Source: Actinomycetota bacterium (GTDB lineage Bacteria > Actinomycetota > Acidimicrobiia > Acidimicrobiales > Ilumatobacteraceae). Taken from it: a stretch of 54,440 nt of DNA. This document shows, piece by piece, positions 16,862 through 25,910 of the stretch. Position 1 is the stretch's first letter, and the number at the start of each line of letters is the position of its first letter. Location of the stretch: NCBI GenBank assembly GCA_026393535.1, contig JAPKZY010000027.1, positions 1 through 54,440 of the forward strand, read 5' to 3'. The translations under genes and the position numbers were made by a program. The notes under the pieces were generated by a model, which did not search any database, was not told where the DNA came from, and saw nothing but the letters and a program-made list of their open reading frames with translations.

Positions 16862-17752
16862 CTACAGCGCAAGAGACAGTATTGGGAGCGACACAAACGA
16901 AACAAGTGTGCCGACTCCGACCATAAAGGCAACCAGTTCTGCCGAGAGACCTGCACCAACCGCCACAACACCAGCAGTGACCATAGGTGGCGCAGCAGCT
17001 TGCAAGATTGACGTTGACCATGCGAGGTCATGTGGTGAACCAATTAACACAGATACGACATAGACAAGCCCCGGCAGTACCGCCATCTTTGATATCAAAC
17101 CGAACAATGCAGGCACCTGAACGGAACGACTGACATTCAATGTGAAACGTAGACCCAATGTGCACATTGCAACTGGCGCAACTGTTTTCCCAACGCCATT
17201 GAGAATCGGATACACATCAGCAGGAAGATCGATAACTCGAAATACAAGACTTGCAAGCAGGGCTAGGAACGGCCCAAAGCGAGAGAGTCGATTCAGAATG
17301 GGTCGCCATCCGCTTTCACCAGCACCATATGTACTTGCAATAAAGGAACCCCACAATGCAAGACTGACAAACGTACCAACTTGGTCGTACGCGATTGCAG
17401 ATGCCAGGTGATCAGTGCCCAACAAACTCTCGACCATGCCGAGACCGAGAAAACTCGTGTTGCCAAGAACTCCTACAAGCAGCAATGCTCCCGTGATAGA
17501 TCGATTCCATTTCAATATCCGAGAAGTAGCAAGAACCGCAACGATTGAAACGAACATCACAGACCATGCCACTGCAATTGGGAGAACCACATCGGCATTA
17601 AATGAAACTGTGCTGATTTTTGCAATGATGACTGCCGGAAGTGCTACCTGCAGTACGTACTTGTCAGCCCATGCCGTCACCTGAATTGGAATTGGTCGAA
17701 TGGTCTTGACAAGCCACCCCAGCAGAAAAGCACCAATGACAAGAGCAAGCAC
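16862..17752 (-). CDS. AEC-family transporter (auxin efflux carrier-like)
   Basis: The 296-residue polytopic protein has about ten hydrophobic segments in two similar halves, the usual AEC/PIN-like arrangement. The helix-breaking motifs are LPAVIIAKIS near residue 40 and the mirrored APPMVTAGVVAVG near 255. Bacterial AEC proteins export or import organic anions such as malate, malonate or amino acids. Cotranscription with an acyl-CoA ligase suggests that the carrier may handle the acid the ligase activates, or a product; this is inference. The start is GTG complementary to 17750-17752, 13 bp after the upstream gene. Confidence 0.85.
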   Translation of the reverse strand: MLALVIGAFLLGWLVKTIRPIPIQVTAWADKYVLQVALPAVIIAKISTVSFNADVVLPIAVAWSVMFVSIVAVLATSRILKWNRSITGALLLVGVLGNTSFLGLGMVESLLGTDHLASAIAYDQVGTFVSLALWGSFIASTYGAGESGWRPILNRLSRFGPFLALLASLVFRVIDLPADVYPILNGVGKTVAPVAMCTLGLRFTLNVSRSVQVPALFGLISKMAVLPGLVYVVSVLIGSPHDLAWSTSILQAAAPPMVTAGVVAVGAGLSAELVAFMVGVGTLVSFVSLPILSLAL

Positions 17753-17765
17753 TTGAGAAAATCTA

Positions 17766-18260
17766 CTAGCGAAGACCCTTTACGGTCATGATGATGGCAA
17801 CCAAGAACACGACAGTGCTGACAATGTCAATAATTGCGACCGTTCGTGATTTCATTCCCACCATTCCTGACAACAACAGGTGTCGCGAAATTGGCCGGAT
17901 TGCCAATAGCGCAATAACACCAATCTTTTGGGCACGTGGATTCCACAACAGAATTTTTCGTGACAAACGAGACTTCATTGCCAATTCACGACCATGACGA
18001 CGCCCAAGATCAAACCAGTGCCAATCAGTAATTGACAAGCGAATTCCAATGAGCGCGACGAACAAGATGGGGTTCGTTCCACCAGCTGCGAGCAAGAGAA
18101 ATGGAATACGCGGACTGAGTAGCGACAAGACCAGAGGAGCTTTGAACAAGGCCGGGCTGAGAACCGTTCCAATTCCGGAGACGATTGAGATGGCCGAAAT
18201 CGGCCTCAGGGCGCGCTCGCCAACAATTGTGCTGATCAGGGGGTGGATCCTCACGAGCAC
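17766..18260 (-). CDS. Small polytopic membrane protein, possibly DedA/VTT-like
   Basis: This 164-residue protein has three or four hydrophobic segments (about 20-45, 50-75, 115-130, 140-160). The central part, ALIGIRLSITDWHWFDLGRRHG, followed later by RPISRHLLLSGMVGM, resembles the DedA/VTT pattern (F-Y-x-G-R-x-x-G and R-x-x-P/S-x-x-R-h-x-x-x-x-G) of lipid-scramblase-like proteins. It is shorter than usual (about 200 residues). The GTG start is complementary to 18258-18260. It is first in a three-gene minus-strand group and divergent from the biotin-carboxyltransferase gene across 109 bp. The assignment is tentative. Confidence 0.55.
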   Translation of the reverse strand: MLVRIHPLISTIVGERALRPISAISIVSGIGTVLSPALFKAPLVLSLLSPRIPFLLLAAGGTNPILFVALIGIRLSITDWHWFDLGRRHGRELAMKSRLSRKILLWNPRAQKIGVIALLAIRPISRHLLLSGMVGMKSRTVAIIDIVSTVVFLVAIIMTVKGLR

Positions 18261-18369
18261 AATGTTGTTATGCCGAAATTACAAGACGGCAGTGTTTAGG
18301 TTTGCGGTACATGACTATTAGGTGAACCCTCGACATGATGTGACAAGTGGCCGTGTGAGACAATGAGCC

Positions 18370-20199
18370 ATGACTCCCCACAATGTCTCGTCACCCATTC
18401 TTGGAACCGTCTTCAAGATCTCCGTGAAACCAGGTGACACGGTGCGCGCAAACCGTGAAATCTTGATACTTGAATCAATGAAGATGGAACACCCCGTTGA
18501 AGCGGGAGTTGAAGGAACAATCACAGCAGTGCTGGTGGCCGAAGGCGACACCATTGCTGCTGGCCAAGTACTCGTTCACATCACCCCAGGCGTTATTGCT
18601 GACGTCACCGCGACTGAAGCCTCTGCTGAGACCGCAACGGGCGAACGTGCCGACCTTGCTCGATACCGCGACCGTAGGCACCTCACCACTGATGAAGCTC
18701 GCCCAGAAGCGGTGGCACGTCGTGCCTCTAAGGGACAGCGCACTGCACGCGCCAACATTGCAGACCTTGTTGATGATGGTTCATTTGTTGAATACGGATC
18801 ATTTGCCGTAGCTGCACAACGTCAACGCAGAACTCTTGACGACCTGATTCGCAACACACCTGGCGATGGCCTTGTCGGCGGTCTCGCAACCGTAAACGGC
18901 GCACTGTTCGATGAAGATGCATCGCGAGTAGCTGTGGCGTCATACGACTACACGGTTCTAGCTGGCACACAGGGCTCGTTGAACCACAAAAAGAAAGACC
19001 GACTATTTGCGGTCGCTGAACAATTGCGTTTGCCTTTCATCTTGTTCGCAGAAGGTGGCGGAGGTCGCCCTGGTGATACCGATTCCCCTGGTGTTGCAGG
19101 TCTTGACTGCCTCGCCTTTGCGTACTTTGCTCAATTGTCAGGCCTTGTACCCATCGTTGGCATTACGTCGGGCTATTGCTTCGCAGGTAACGCCGCATTG
19201 CTCGGATGCTGTGACGTGATTATCGCTACAGAGAATTCAAATATCGGTATGGCCGGCCCCGCCATGATCGAAGGAGGCGGACTCGGGTCAGTGAAGCCAA
19301 CAGATATTGGCGACATCAATGTGCAAACTGCAAATGGTGTTGTTGACATTCGCGTTGCAAACGAAGAAGAAGCGGTGGCTGCAGCCAAGCAGTACTTGTC
19401 GTACTTTCAGGGTCCATTGTCAACGTGGACCAGACACCCCGATGACGTAATGCGTGGCTTGATTCCTGAACAGCGCACACGCGTCTATGACGTACGTACC
19501 GTGATTGATGCTTTAGCTGATATCGGAACAGCACTTGAGTTGCGACCCACTTTCGGCATCGGCATTCTGACTGTGTTCATGCGCGTTGAAGGTCGCGTCA
19601 TTGGCGTCATCGCCAACAACCCAGCCCACCTTGGTGGCGCAATTGATTCTGATTCCTCAGATAAGGCGTCGCGGTTCATCCAACTGTGTGATGCATATGA
19701 CATTCCGATTATCAGCTTGTGCGACACACCGGGTTTCATGGTCGGGCCAGATGCAGAACAGACTGCTCAGGTTCGTCATTTTGGCCGCATGTTCGTTACC
19801 GCTGCAAGCATCACGGTGCCATGGATCACCATCGTGTTACGTAAGGGGTACGGGCTTGGCGCGCAAGCAATGGCAGGTGGCAGTTTCCATGCAAACACCA
19901 TGACAGTTTCATGGCCAACTGGCGAGTTTGGCGGAATGGGCCTTGAAGGAGCAGTGCGACTTGGGTACCGCAAAGAACTTGAAGCAATTACTGACGATGC
20001 AGAACGTGCGGCGCTTGAAGCAAAGTTGATAGCAAGCGCTTACGAACGAGGCAACGCGTTGAACATGGCGAGCCATGTGGAGATTGACGATGTAATTGAC
20101 CCAGCGGAGACTCGTGCACGCATCTTGTCGATTATTGGCAGAGATACATCATGGCGTCAGCGCACAGGCAAGAAACGTCCAATGGTTGATACCTGGTAA
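18370..20199 (+). CDS. Biotinyl-carboxyltransferase fusion (acyl-CoA carboxylase-like)
   Basis: Residues 1-75 are a biotinyl domain with the biotin-attachment lysine K38 in ESMKMEH. Residues of about 95-609 are a carboxyltransferase related to propionyl/methylcrotonyl-CoA carboxylase beta subunits. Clear motifs are GGGGRPGDTDSPGVAG, SGYCFAGNAALLGCCD, ENSNIGMAGPAMIEGGGLG and the second-half oxyanion region GVIANNPAHLGGAIDSDSSDKASRF with SLCDTPGFMVG. No biotin carboxylase domain is present, so a separate carboxylase subunit must load the biotin. The order BCCP then CT with no BC is unusual; most actinobacteria join BC and BCCP. The acyl-CoA substrate is unknown. The start is ATG at 18370. Confidence 0.9.
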   Translation: MTPHNVSSPILGTVFKISVKPGDTVRANREILILESMKMEHPVEAGVEGTITAVLVAEGDTIAAGQVLVHITPGVIADVTATEASAETATGERADLARYRDRRHLTTDEARPEAVARRASKGQRTARANIADLVDDGSFVEYGSFAVAAQRQRRTLDDLIRNTPGDGLVGGLATVNGALFDEDASRVAVASYDYTVLAGTQGSLNHKKKDRLFAVAEQLRLPFILFAEGGGGRPGDTDSPGVAGLDCLAFAYFAQLSGLVPIVGITSGYCFAGNAALLGCCDVIIATENSNIGMAGPAMIEGGGLGSVKPTDIGDINVQTANGVVDIRVANEEEAVAAAKQYLSYFQGPLSTWTRHPDDVMRGLIPEQRTRVYDVRTVIDALADIGTALELRPTFGIGILTVFMRVEGRVIGVIANNPAHLGGAIDSDSSDKASRFIQLCDAYDIPIISLCDTPGFMVGPDAEQTAQVRHFGRMFVTAASITVPWITIVLRKGYGLGAQAMAGGSFHANTMTVSWPTGEFGGMGLEGAVRLGYRKELEAITDDAERAALEAKLIASAYERGNALNMASHVEIDDVIDPAETRARILSIIGRDTSWRQRTGKKRPMVDTW

Positions 20200-20721
20200 T
20201 TAGAACGCAGCGAGGCCGTCGCGCAGTTGTTGTGCGAACTCTTCGTCTGTAATCAGGTATGCATCAACTGCAATCTTTTCGTGAATTGCTGCAGCATTAG
20301 CTCTACCGACAACTGTGCCTCCCAAGGCTGTGAGCAATGCACTTGTTGCTTCCACAACACGAGCACCACCACCAGGTCCGGGTGTTGCGCCAATCACCAT
20401 GGAGCGCTTGCCAATGATTGGACCCTTCATAAACGGACGTGATGCCCAGTCGATGAGGTTCTTTGTTGCTCCTGAGTACGAACCGCTGTATTCAGGGCCA
20501 GCAATGATCACGCCATCAGCTTCAGCGATGGCCGCACGCAGGGCCTCAACTATTGGTGGCACCGTGTCGGCGTCGAGATCTTGGTTGTACATCGGCAGTT
20601 CAGCAATATCGAATAGTGCGATGTTGGTACCTTCAGGTGCAAGAGCCGGAAGGGCCTTCAGAATGCGGGTATTGAACGAATCGGCCCGTAGCGAACCTGA
20701 GAAAGCAATAAGAGTTGTCAT
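20200..20721 (-). CDS. NADPH-dependent FMN reductase (flavodoxin-like fold)
   Basis: The 173-residue protein has the NADPH-dependent FMN reductase pattern: phosphate-binding loop AFSGSLRADSFNTRIL at 6-21, then DGVIIAGPEYSGSYSGATKNLIDWASRP at about 94-121, then a GATPGPGGGARV loop. It would reduce FMN or quinones with NAD(P)H. Its ATG overlaps the stop of the upstream flavin-binding gene by 4 bp (ATGA), so the two are translationally coupled and may work together. Its stop directly abuts the stop of the convergent carboxyltransferase gene with no intervening base. Confidence 0.92.
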   Translation of the reverse strand: MTTLIAFSGSLRADSFNTRILKALPALAPEGTNIALFDIAELPMYNQDLDADTVPPIVEALRAAIAEADGVIIAGPEYSGSYSGATKNLIDWASRPFMKGPIIGKRSMVIGATPGPGGGARVVEATSALLTALGGTVVGRANAAAIHEKIAVDAYLITDEEFAQQLRDGLAAF

Positions 20722-21179
20722 TGCCGATTGACGCTACGGACACCATGCTCCGTATCCCACATAGTGACTATGAGATCTTCACCACGAACTTCCACAAGGT
20801 GCATTGAGGAAATATCAACTTCGTAAAAGACACCATTCTCCGTCTCCGGCGTCTCGGGCCGCCAAGCCAGGACTCGCTCTGGCGCTAGTGAGCGTGCAAG
20901 CCCAGAAATGACAGCGTCTCCCCCTTCAAGTGATTCCAACAGTGGGGCTGAATGGAGAGAGATCCGATGGTCTCGTTCAATATCAATTCCCTTGCGTGAC
21001 GAAGGCATGCAGCCAAACCACAAGATCTCTTCGTTATGCATGACGTTGATTCCACTGAGTCGAGGGGCGCCATCACGATTCAATGTGCCGAGGACATGAT
21101 GAGGGTGCCCCATGAATCGAGCAAGAATTGCTGCCGCAACGTCTGGCGCCTGTGTTTCAACTTCTGCCCATGTAGCCAT
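20718..21179 (-). CDS. Pyridoxamine-5'-phosphate-oxidase-fold flavoprotein
   Basis: The 153-residue split-barrel protein carries the PPOX-fold start (HVLGTLNRDGAPRLSGINVMHNEEILWFGCMPSSRKGIDIERDHRISLHS), which binds FMN or F420 at a dimer interface. Actinobacterial members of this fold are often F420-dependent reductases, and cofD and cofE for F420 are in the window, but the sequence alone does not settle the cofactor. It is translationally coupled to the FMN reductase gene downstream. It is divergent from menB, the two starts being about 20 bp apart, so the promoter regions must overlap coding sequence. Confidence 0.85.
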   Translation of the reverse strand: MATWAEVETQAPDVAAAILARFMGHPHHVLGTLNRDGAPRLSGINVMHNEEILWFGCMPSSRKGIDIERDHRISLHSAPLLESLEGGDAVISGLARSLAPERVLAWRPETPETENGVFYEVDISSMHLVEVRGEDLIVTMWDTEHGVRSVNRQ

Positions 21180-21199
21180 CGGTTTCCACGATACAGGCG

Positions 21200-22123
21200 T
21201 TGGCGTGGAACAATGATGATGTGACTATCTCACCTATTTTCGACCCGTCCGCATGGCGCGAAGTGCCTGGCTTTTCGTTCACCGACATCACGTATCACCG
21301 CGCCGTAGACCAAGGCACCGTGCGAGTTGCTTTCAACCGCCCTGAAGTGCGTAACGCGTTTCGTCCACACACGGTTGACGAGTTGTACACAGCACTTGAC
21401 CACGCACGCATGACTACTGATGTTGGCTGCGTGTTGCTCACTGGCAACGGACCATCACCGAAAGACGGTGGTTGGGCATTTTGCAGCGGTGGCGACCAAC
21501 GCATTCGCGGCAAAGACGGCTACAAGTACGCAGACGGCGACACACAAGACACGGTTGATCGTGGACGTTCTGGTCGCTTGCATATTTTGGAAGTACAACG
21601 CCTTATTCGATTCATGCCAAAAGTTGTCATCAGTGTTGTGCCTGGATGGGCAGCCGGTGGTGGACACAGTTTGCATGTGGTGTCGGACCTCACACTTGCC
21701 AGCCGCGAACATGCTCGCTTCAAGCAAACAGACGCAGACGTTGCGTCATTCGACGGCGGTTACGGCTCTGCATACCTTGCAAAAATGGTCGGCCAAAAGT
21801 TTGCTCGCGAGATCTTCTTTCTTGGACGTGAATACTCAGCAGACGACATGAAGGCCATGGGAGCCGTGAACGAAGTAGTGGCACATGCTGATCTTGAAAA
21901 GGTTGCTCTCGAGTGGGCAAAAGAAATAAACGGTAAGAGCCCAACAGCACAACGCATGTTGAAGTTTGCATTCAACCTTGTCGATGACGGCCTTGTTGGC
22001 CAGCAAATCTTTGCTGGTGAGGCAACTCGCCTTGCATACGGCACGGATGAAGCAGACGAAGGTCGTGAATCATTCCTGGAAAAGCGCTCACCTGACTGGT
22101 CGCCGTTCCCGTGGTACTACTGA
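21200..22123 (+). CDS. menB: 1,4-dihydroxy-2-naphthoyl-CoA synthase
   Basis: The protein of about 300 residues is a crotonase-fold MenB. It has the family phrases RVAFNRPEVRNAFRPHTVDELY, GWAFCSGGDQRIRG, VVPGWAAGGGHSLHVVSDLTLASREHARFKQTD, FDGGYGSAYLAKMVGQKFAREIFF and ends SPDWSPFPWYY, close to the MenB consensus. MenB closes the o-succinylbenzoyl-CoA ring in menaquinone synthesis. No other men gene is in the window. The start is uncertain: TTG at 21200 gives 307 residues, and GTG at 21221 gives 300. No convincing Shine-Dalgarno sequence is visible before either. It is followed 13 bp later by an RNA methyltransferase gene. Confidence 0.93.
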   Translation: MAWNNDDVTISPIFDPSAWREVPGFSFTDITYHRAVDQGTVRVAFNRPEVRNAFRPHTVDELYTALDHARMTTDVGCVLLTGNGPSPKDGGWAFCSGGDQRIRGKDGYKYADGDTQDTVDRGRSGRLHILEVQRLIRFMPKVVISVVPGWAAGGGHSLHVVSDLTLASREHARFKQTDADVASFDGGYGSAYLAKMVGQKFAREIFFLGREYSADDMKAMGAVNEVVAHADLEKVALEWAKEINGKSPTAQRMLKFAFNLVDDGLVGQQIFAGEATRLAYGTDEADEGRESFLEKRSPDWSPFPWYY

Positions 22124-22136
22124 TTCACATCTTCCG

Positions 22137-22955
22137 ATGATTATTCATGTCACTGATGGGTCCGACCCGCGGTTAGATCCGTTTCGGTGGCGCGACAGAC
22201 AATTAGCAAGCAGGCTTGATCGACTTGACGCAGTGGGCGCAGGCATGTTTGTTGCTGAAGGTGATTTGGTGGTGGAACGAGCAATCGAACTGCACTACGA
22301 AGCTGTGGCGCTGTTGTGTGATGAACCAACTGGCATTCGACTAGCCGAAACCGTTGACGAATCTGTTCAGGTGTTTATAGGTTCAGAACAATTGCGTGGT
22401 GACGTGACGGGCCTTGGTGTCCCCTTACGTGCCACCGGACTTTTTCGTCGGCCAGCCTTGGCTTCAGCACATGATGTCTTGTCGCGTGCAACCCGTGTTG
22501 TTGTGGCGGAAGAGATTGACAACCCCACAAACTTGGGGGCAATTGTGCGTAGTGCAGTTGCGCTCGGGTGGGATGCAATTGTGTTGTCGGCAGGGAGTGC
22601 AGACCCGCTAGCACGCAGGGCATTGCGTGTTTCTATGGGTTCAGGGCTTTCAGTTCCCTTCGTGCGGCTGCGCCACGACGAAAACGTGGGAGAGCTCTTG
22701 CAACAACACAACTACGTGTCGTATGCCATGACACCCGATGCTTCTGCAACATCTCTCTCGTTGACCACTGTTACGCGCGGACAAAAGACAGCACTACTTC
22801 TAGGCAGTGAACGTGATGGATTAGAACAAGTCACCATGACTGAGGCGACTCATGTTGTTCGCATACCAATGCACGGTGGCATTGATTCACTCAACGTGGG
22901 GGCAGCAGCAGCAATCGCCATGCATGCCCTTGGGCCTGATTCGCATCACACGTAA
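22137..22955 (+). CDS. SpoU/TrmH-family RNA 2'-O-methyltransferase
   Basis: The 272-residue protein has the three SPOUT motifs: DNPTNLGAIVRSA (motif 1), LLLGSERDGL (motif 2), and VRIPMHGGIDSLNVGAAAAIAMH (motif 3), which form the S-adenosylmethionine knot. The first 100 residues are the substrate-binding N-terminal part seen in rRNA-type members. It methylates a ribose 2'-OH in rRNA or tRNA; the site is not predictable. The start is ATG at 22137, just after the menB stop; an upstream in-frame start at 21966 lies wholly inside menB. The stop abuts the stop of the convergent globin gene with no gap. Confidence 0.92.
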   Translation: MIIHVTDGSDPRLDPFRWRDRQLASRLDRLDAVGAGMFVAEGDLVVERAIELHYEAVALLCDEPTGIRLAETVDESVQVFIGSEQLRGDVTGLGVPLRATGLFRRPALASAHDVLSRATRVVVAEEIDNPTNLGAIVRSAVALGWDAIVLSAGSADPLARRALRVSMGSGLSVPFVRLRHDENVGELLQQHNYVSYAMTPDASATSLSLTTVTRGQKTALLLGSERDGLEQVTMTEATHVVRIPMHGGIDSLNVGAAAAIAMHALGPDSHHT

Positions 22956-23360
22956 CTAAACGTTGCGCATTGCCTCAGCTGCATTCACCATGTAGTGCGC
23001 GAGCTCAGTGGTGACATGTTCTCGATACGCCTCATCCACTTCAGGAATGGTCTTTTCAATTGCCGACGCCATATGCATCAGCCAATGGTCGCGTTCGAGA
23101 GCTCCGATCACGAACGGAGCGTGACGCATACGAAGTCGTGGGTGTCCCCGTTCCTGCATGTACGTATCAGGGCCTCCCCAATACTGAATGAGGAATAGCG
23201 CGAGGCGCTCACGTGCTGCAGAGGTCTCGCTTCCTTCTGGATACAGCGGCAACAACACTTGATCAGTTTCTATGCCATCGTAAAAAGCATCTACGAGGTG
23301 AATAAAGAAGTCGGGCCCAGCAATTTCAAACAGAGACTTCTCGCCCGAGGCATCAGACAT
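22956..23360 (-). CDS. Group II truncated hemoglobin
   Basis: The 134-residue protein has the truncated hemoglobin group II pattern: YWGGPDTYMQERGHPRLRMRHAPF, with the proximal heme ligand H80 and the group II tryptophan W93 in RDHWLMHM. GlbO-type proteins bind O2 and NO and may reduce reactive nitrogen or oxygen species, or pass O2 to membrane oxidases. It starts 3 bp after the enoyl-CoA hydratase stop, so the two genes are probably one transcript. The start is ATG complementary to 23358-23360. Confidence 0.92.
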   Translation of the reverse strand: MSDASGEKSLFEIAGPDFFIHLVDAFYDGIETDQVLLPLYPEGSETSAARERLALFLIQYWGGPDTYMQERGHPRLRMRHAPFVIGALERDHWLMHMASAIEKTIPEVDEAYREHVTTELAHYMVNAAEAMRNV

Positions 23361-23363
23361 AAG

Positions 23364-24224
23364 TTAGAAAAACTCTGGCTCTTCCCAACCAGGGAAAATA
23401 TCTGGAAGCCCACCGCTGACTTTGTCGGGGTACACAGCAGCCCGCTTTTCAAGGAAACTGACGACGCCTTCTTTTGAGTCGGCGCTACGACCACGTTGTT
23501 GAATGCCACGCGAATCCGCACGATGCGCTTCCATCGGATGAGATGCACCCAGCATGTGCCACAACATTTTTCGTGACATTGCAACAGATACAGGCGCAGT
23601 GTTGTCTGCAATTTCACGAGCGATAGCGATTGCGGCAGCCATGAGATCATCTGATGTATGAACACTGCGCACTAAACCGCCAGCCAATGCTTCAGACGCT
23701 GGAAAGACTCGGCCAGTAAACACCCACTCTGTTGCTTGTGAGATTCCGACGAGGCGTGGCAAGAAGTATGACGAGCATGCTTCTGGCACAATTCCACGCT
23801 TCGCAAACACAAACCCAAACTTGGCAGTGTCACTTGCAAGTCGGAAGTCCATCGGCAGGGTCATGGTGACACCAACACCGACAGCTGCACCATTGATAAC
23901 GCCAATAACAGGCTTCAGGCTTTCGTAGATGCGCAACGAAACAAGTCCGCCACCATCGCGAGGAACGCCTTGCTTTGTCTGCACATCACTGCCGCCCTTA
24001 GCGAAAGTGTCTCCACCAGAAGACAAATCAGCGCCAGCACAAAACGCACGACCAGCGCCTGTGAAGATCACAACTTTGACATCGTCATCAGCATCGGTGA
24101 TGTCTAATGCCGCGATAATTTCGTACATCATGCGCCCAGTGAACGCATTCAATTTGTCTGGTCGATTCAAAGTAATTGTGGCAATGCCGTCAGATACGTC
24201 GAAGAGAATGTCTTGAAAATCCAT
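23364..24224 (-). CDS. Enoyl-CoA hydratase/isomerase family protein
   Basis: This 286-residue crotonase has TITLNRPDKLNAFTGRMM at the N-terminus, the oxyanion-hole motifs GAGRAFCAGADL and GAAVGVGVTMTLPMDFR, and the active-site loop GIVPEACSSYFLPRLVG, which keeps the conserved glutamate in PEAC. It would hydrate or isomerise enoyl-CoA in fatty-acid or other acyl-CoA breakdown. It has a longer middle loop (SSGGDTFAKGGSD) than the shortest members. It is the first gene of a likely two-gene unit with the globin and lies 42 bp from ftsX on the same strand, so readthrough from ftsX is possible. Confidence 0.9.
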   Translation of the reverse strand: MDFQDILFDVSDGIATITLNRPDKLNAFTGRMMYEIIAALDITDADDDVKVVIFTGAGRAFCAGADLSSGGDTFAKGGSDVQTKQGVPRDGGGLVSLRIYESLKPVIGVINGAAVGVGVTMTLPMDFRLASDTAKFGFVFAKRGIVPEACSSYFLPRLVGISQATEWVFTGRVFPASEALAGGLVRSVHTSDDLMAAAIAIAREIADNTAPVSVAMSRKMLWHMLGASHPMEAHRADSRGIQQRGRSADSKEGVVSFLEKRAAVYPDKVSGGLPDIFPGWEEPEFF

Positions 24225-24266
24225 ACCACGACCCTAGCGATACGGGCTGATTTGTCTGTAGTTCGA

Positions 24267-25172
24267 CTAGACGTCGAGGAACTTGCTGGAGGCGACTCCA
24301 GAACCAACGCCGCCAGCTGTTGCACCAATGATTAATAATGCAATCATGACGCCGTTCAAATATGAATCAGGTACCACTAGCGAACTAACGCCAGTTCCGG
24401 CTTTGAAACCAGCAACTCCAGAAGTCCACGCACTGTTCAGTGTCCACAAACCAACGCAAGAGAAAATGGCACCCACGAGTCCCTGAATAAGGCCTTCCAA
24501 AATGAACGGCACTCGAATGAACCAGTCAGTGGCACCCACCAGCTTCATCACTTCAATCTCGCGGCGTCGAGCAAAGATTGCGGTGCGGATTGTATTCCAA
24601 ATCAGGATGACAGCAACTGCAAGCAAAACTAAGGACATTGCAATGGTGACTGTGCGAACGAATCCGGACAATGTGGATATGACATCGAACTCATCTTCGG
24701 CAAGTGATACTCCGGCAACTCCCGGAAGAGTTCGGTATTGGTCGGCAAGGCTGCGCACCAATTCGGGGTCAGTCGTTTTCGGTACGACTTTGAACTGGGA
24801 TGGGATGGTTTCTATCGACAACAGACTCAATGTTGTGGCATCACCCGCAAACACACGCTTTGCCTCTTCAAAACTTCCGGCTTTGTCGAGATATGTAAGT
24901 TTGGGCACATCAATGATGTTCGGTTGAGACTTCAGGTTCTGCTCGACAAACTTCAAAGCTTCAGGAGTCACGTCAGGACGAACAAACACGATCATTCCAA
25001 CGTCCCCGCGCCACTGCACGAGCAAATTGTCAAATGCACGCTGCATAAGGAACGTTGCACCAACGAGCAGCAGCGAAACAGCAGAAGTGATGACTGCCGC
25101 TACCGACAACGTGATGTTGCGGCGGAAACTAGCGATTGTCTCACGAAAGGCGTAGGAGATGCGCTGAATCAT
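24267..25172 (-). CDS. ftsX: Cell-division ABC transporter permease FtsX
   Basis: The 301-residue protein has the FtsX layout: short cytoplasmic N-terminus, a first membrane helix at about 20-46 ([20 protein letters not shown]), an extracytoplasmic domain of about 110 residues, then three C-terminal helices. FtsX with FtsE forms an ABC-type complex that transmits signals to peptidoglycan hydrolases; the actinobacterial partner is RipC-like. The start is four bases into the ftsE stop (ATGA overlap), as is usual for this pair. No peptidoglycan hydrolase is adjacent. Confidence 0.95.
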   Translation of the reverse strand: MIQRISYAFRETIASFRRNITLSVAAVITSAVSLLLVGATFLMQRAFDNLLVQWRGDVGMIVFVRPDVTPEALKFVEQNLKSQPNIIDVPKLTYLDKAGSFEEAKRVFAGDATTLSLLSIETIPSQFKVVPKTTDPELVRSLADQYRTLPGVAGVSLAEDEFDVISTLSGFVRTVTIAMSLVLLAVAVILIWNTIRTAIFARRREIEVMKLVGATDWFIRVPFILEGLIQGLVGAIFSCVGLWTLNSAWTSGVAGFKAGTGVSSLVVPDSYLNGVMIALLIIGATAGGVGSGVASSKFLDV

Positions 25173-25846
25173 TCGTAGACCCCGCGCTCTTGGTCGCGCA
25201 CAATGACACCGCGGTCAAGCTGAATCACTCGCTTACGCATTGCGTTGACGACGCGATGGTCATGAGTTGCCATCACAACCGTGGTACCTGTGCCGTTGAT
25301 TGCTTCAAGGAGCGCCATGATGCCTTCACCCGTTGATGGGTCGAGGTTTCCGGTGGGCTCATCTGCCAACAAAATGAGTGGGCGGTTTACGAATGCGCGC
25401 GCAATGGAGACTCTTTGCTGCTCTCCACCCGAGAGTTGATGAGGCAGTCGATCTTGTTTGTCGCCAAGACCCACGAGCTCAAGAACTTGTGGAACTTGCT
25501 GGGCAATGATGTGACGTGGCTTGCCGATGACTTCTAGGGCGAACGCAACATTTTCGAACACGCTTTTATTTGGCAACAACTTGTAGTCCTGGAACACGTT
25601 GCCCATCGTGCGACGCAAAAATGGAATCTGACTATTTGCCATCTCGTTGATATTGCGACCAGCCACCCACACGTTGCCGCGCTCAGGACGTTCCTGGCGA
25701 TTCATCAGACGAAGAAGTGTTGATTTACCCGAACCGGATGGACCAACAAGGAACACAAATTCACCCTTTGGAATATCAAAGGATGCATCGCGTAGGGCCG
25801 GAACATCGGAGCCGTAGACCTTGGAGACATTTTCGAGACGAATCAT
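25169..25846 (-). CDS. ftsE: Cell-division ATP-binding protein FtsE
   Basis: The 225-residue ABC ATPase has Walker [10 protein letters not shown] at 35-43, signature [14 protein letters not shown], Walker [14 protein letters not shown] and H-loop MATHDHRVV. It begins [12 protein letters not shown] at the ATG complementary to 25844-25846; a TTG four codons upstream is less likely. It binds ATP and drives FtsX. It is the middle gene in prfB-ftsE-ftsX, and the gap to prfB is about 65 bp. Confidence 0.96.
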   Translation of the reverse strand: MIRLENVSKVYGSDVPALRDASFDIPKGEFVFLVGPSGSGKSTLLRLMNRQERPERGNVWVAGRNINEMANSQIPFLRRTMGNVFQDYKLLPNKSVFENVAFALEVIGKPRHIIAQQVPQVLELVGLGDKQDRLPHQLSGGEQQRVSIARAFVNRPLILLADEPTGNLDPSTGEGIMALLEAINGTGTTVVMATHDHRVVNAMRKRVIQLDRGVIVRDQERGVYE

Positions 25847-25910
25847 GAAGAGACCCAACCTAGCAATGCACGACTACCCCGCGAGGGCGGGCACGAAAGC
25901 CATACAGGCA

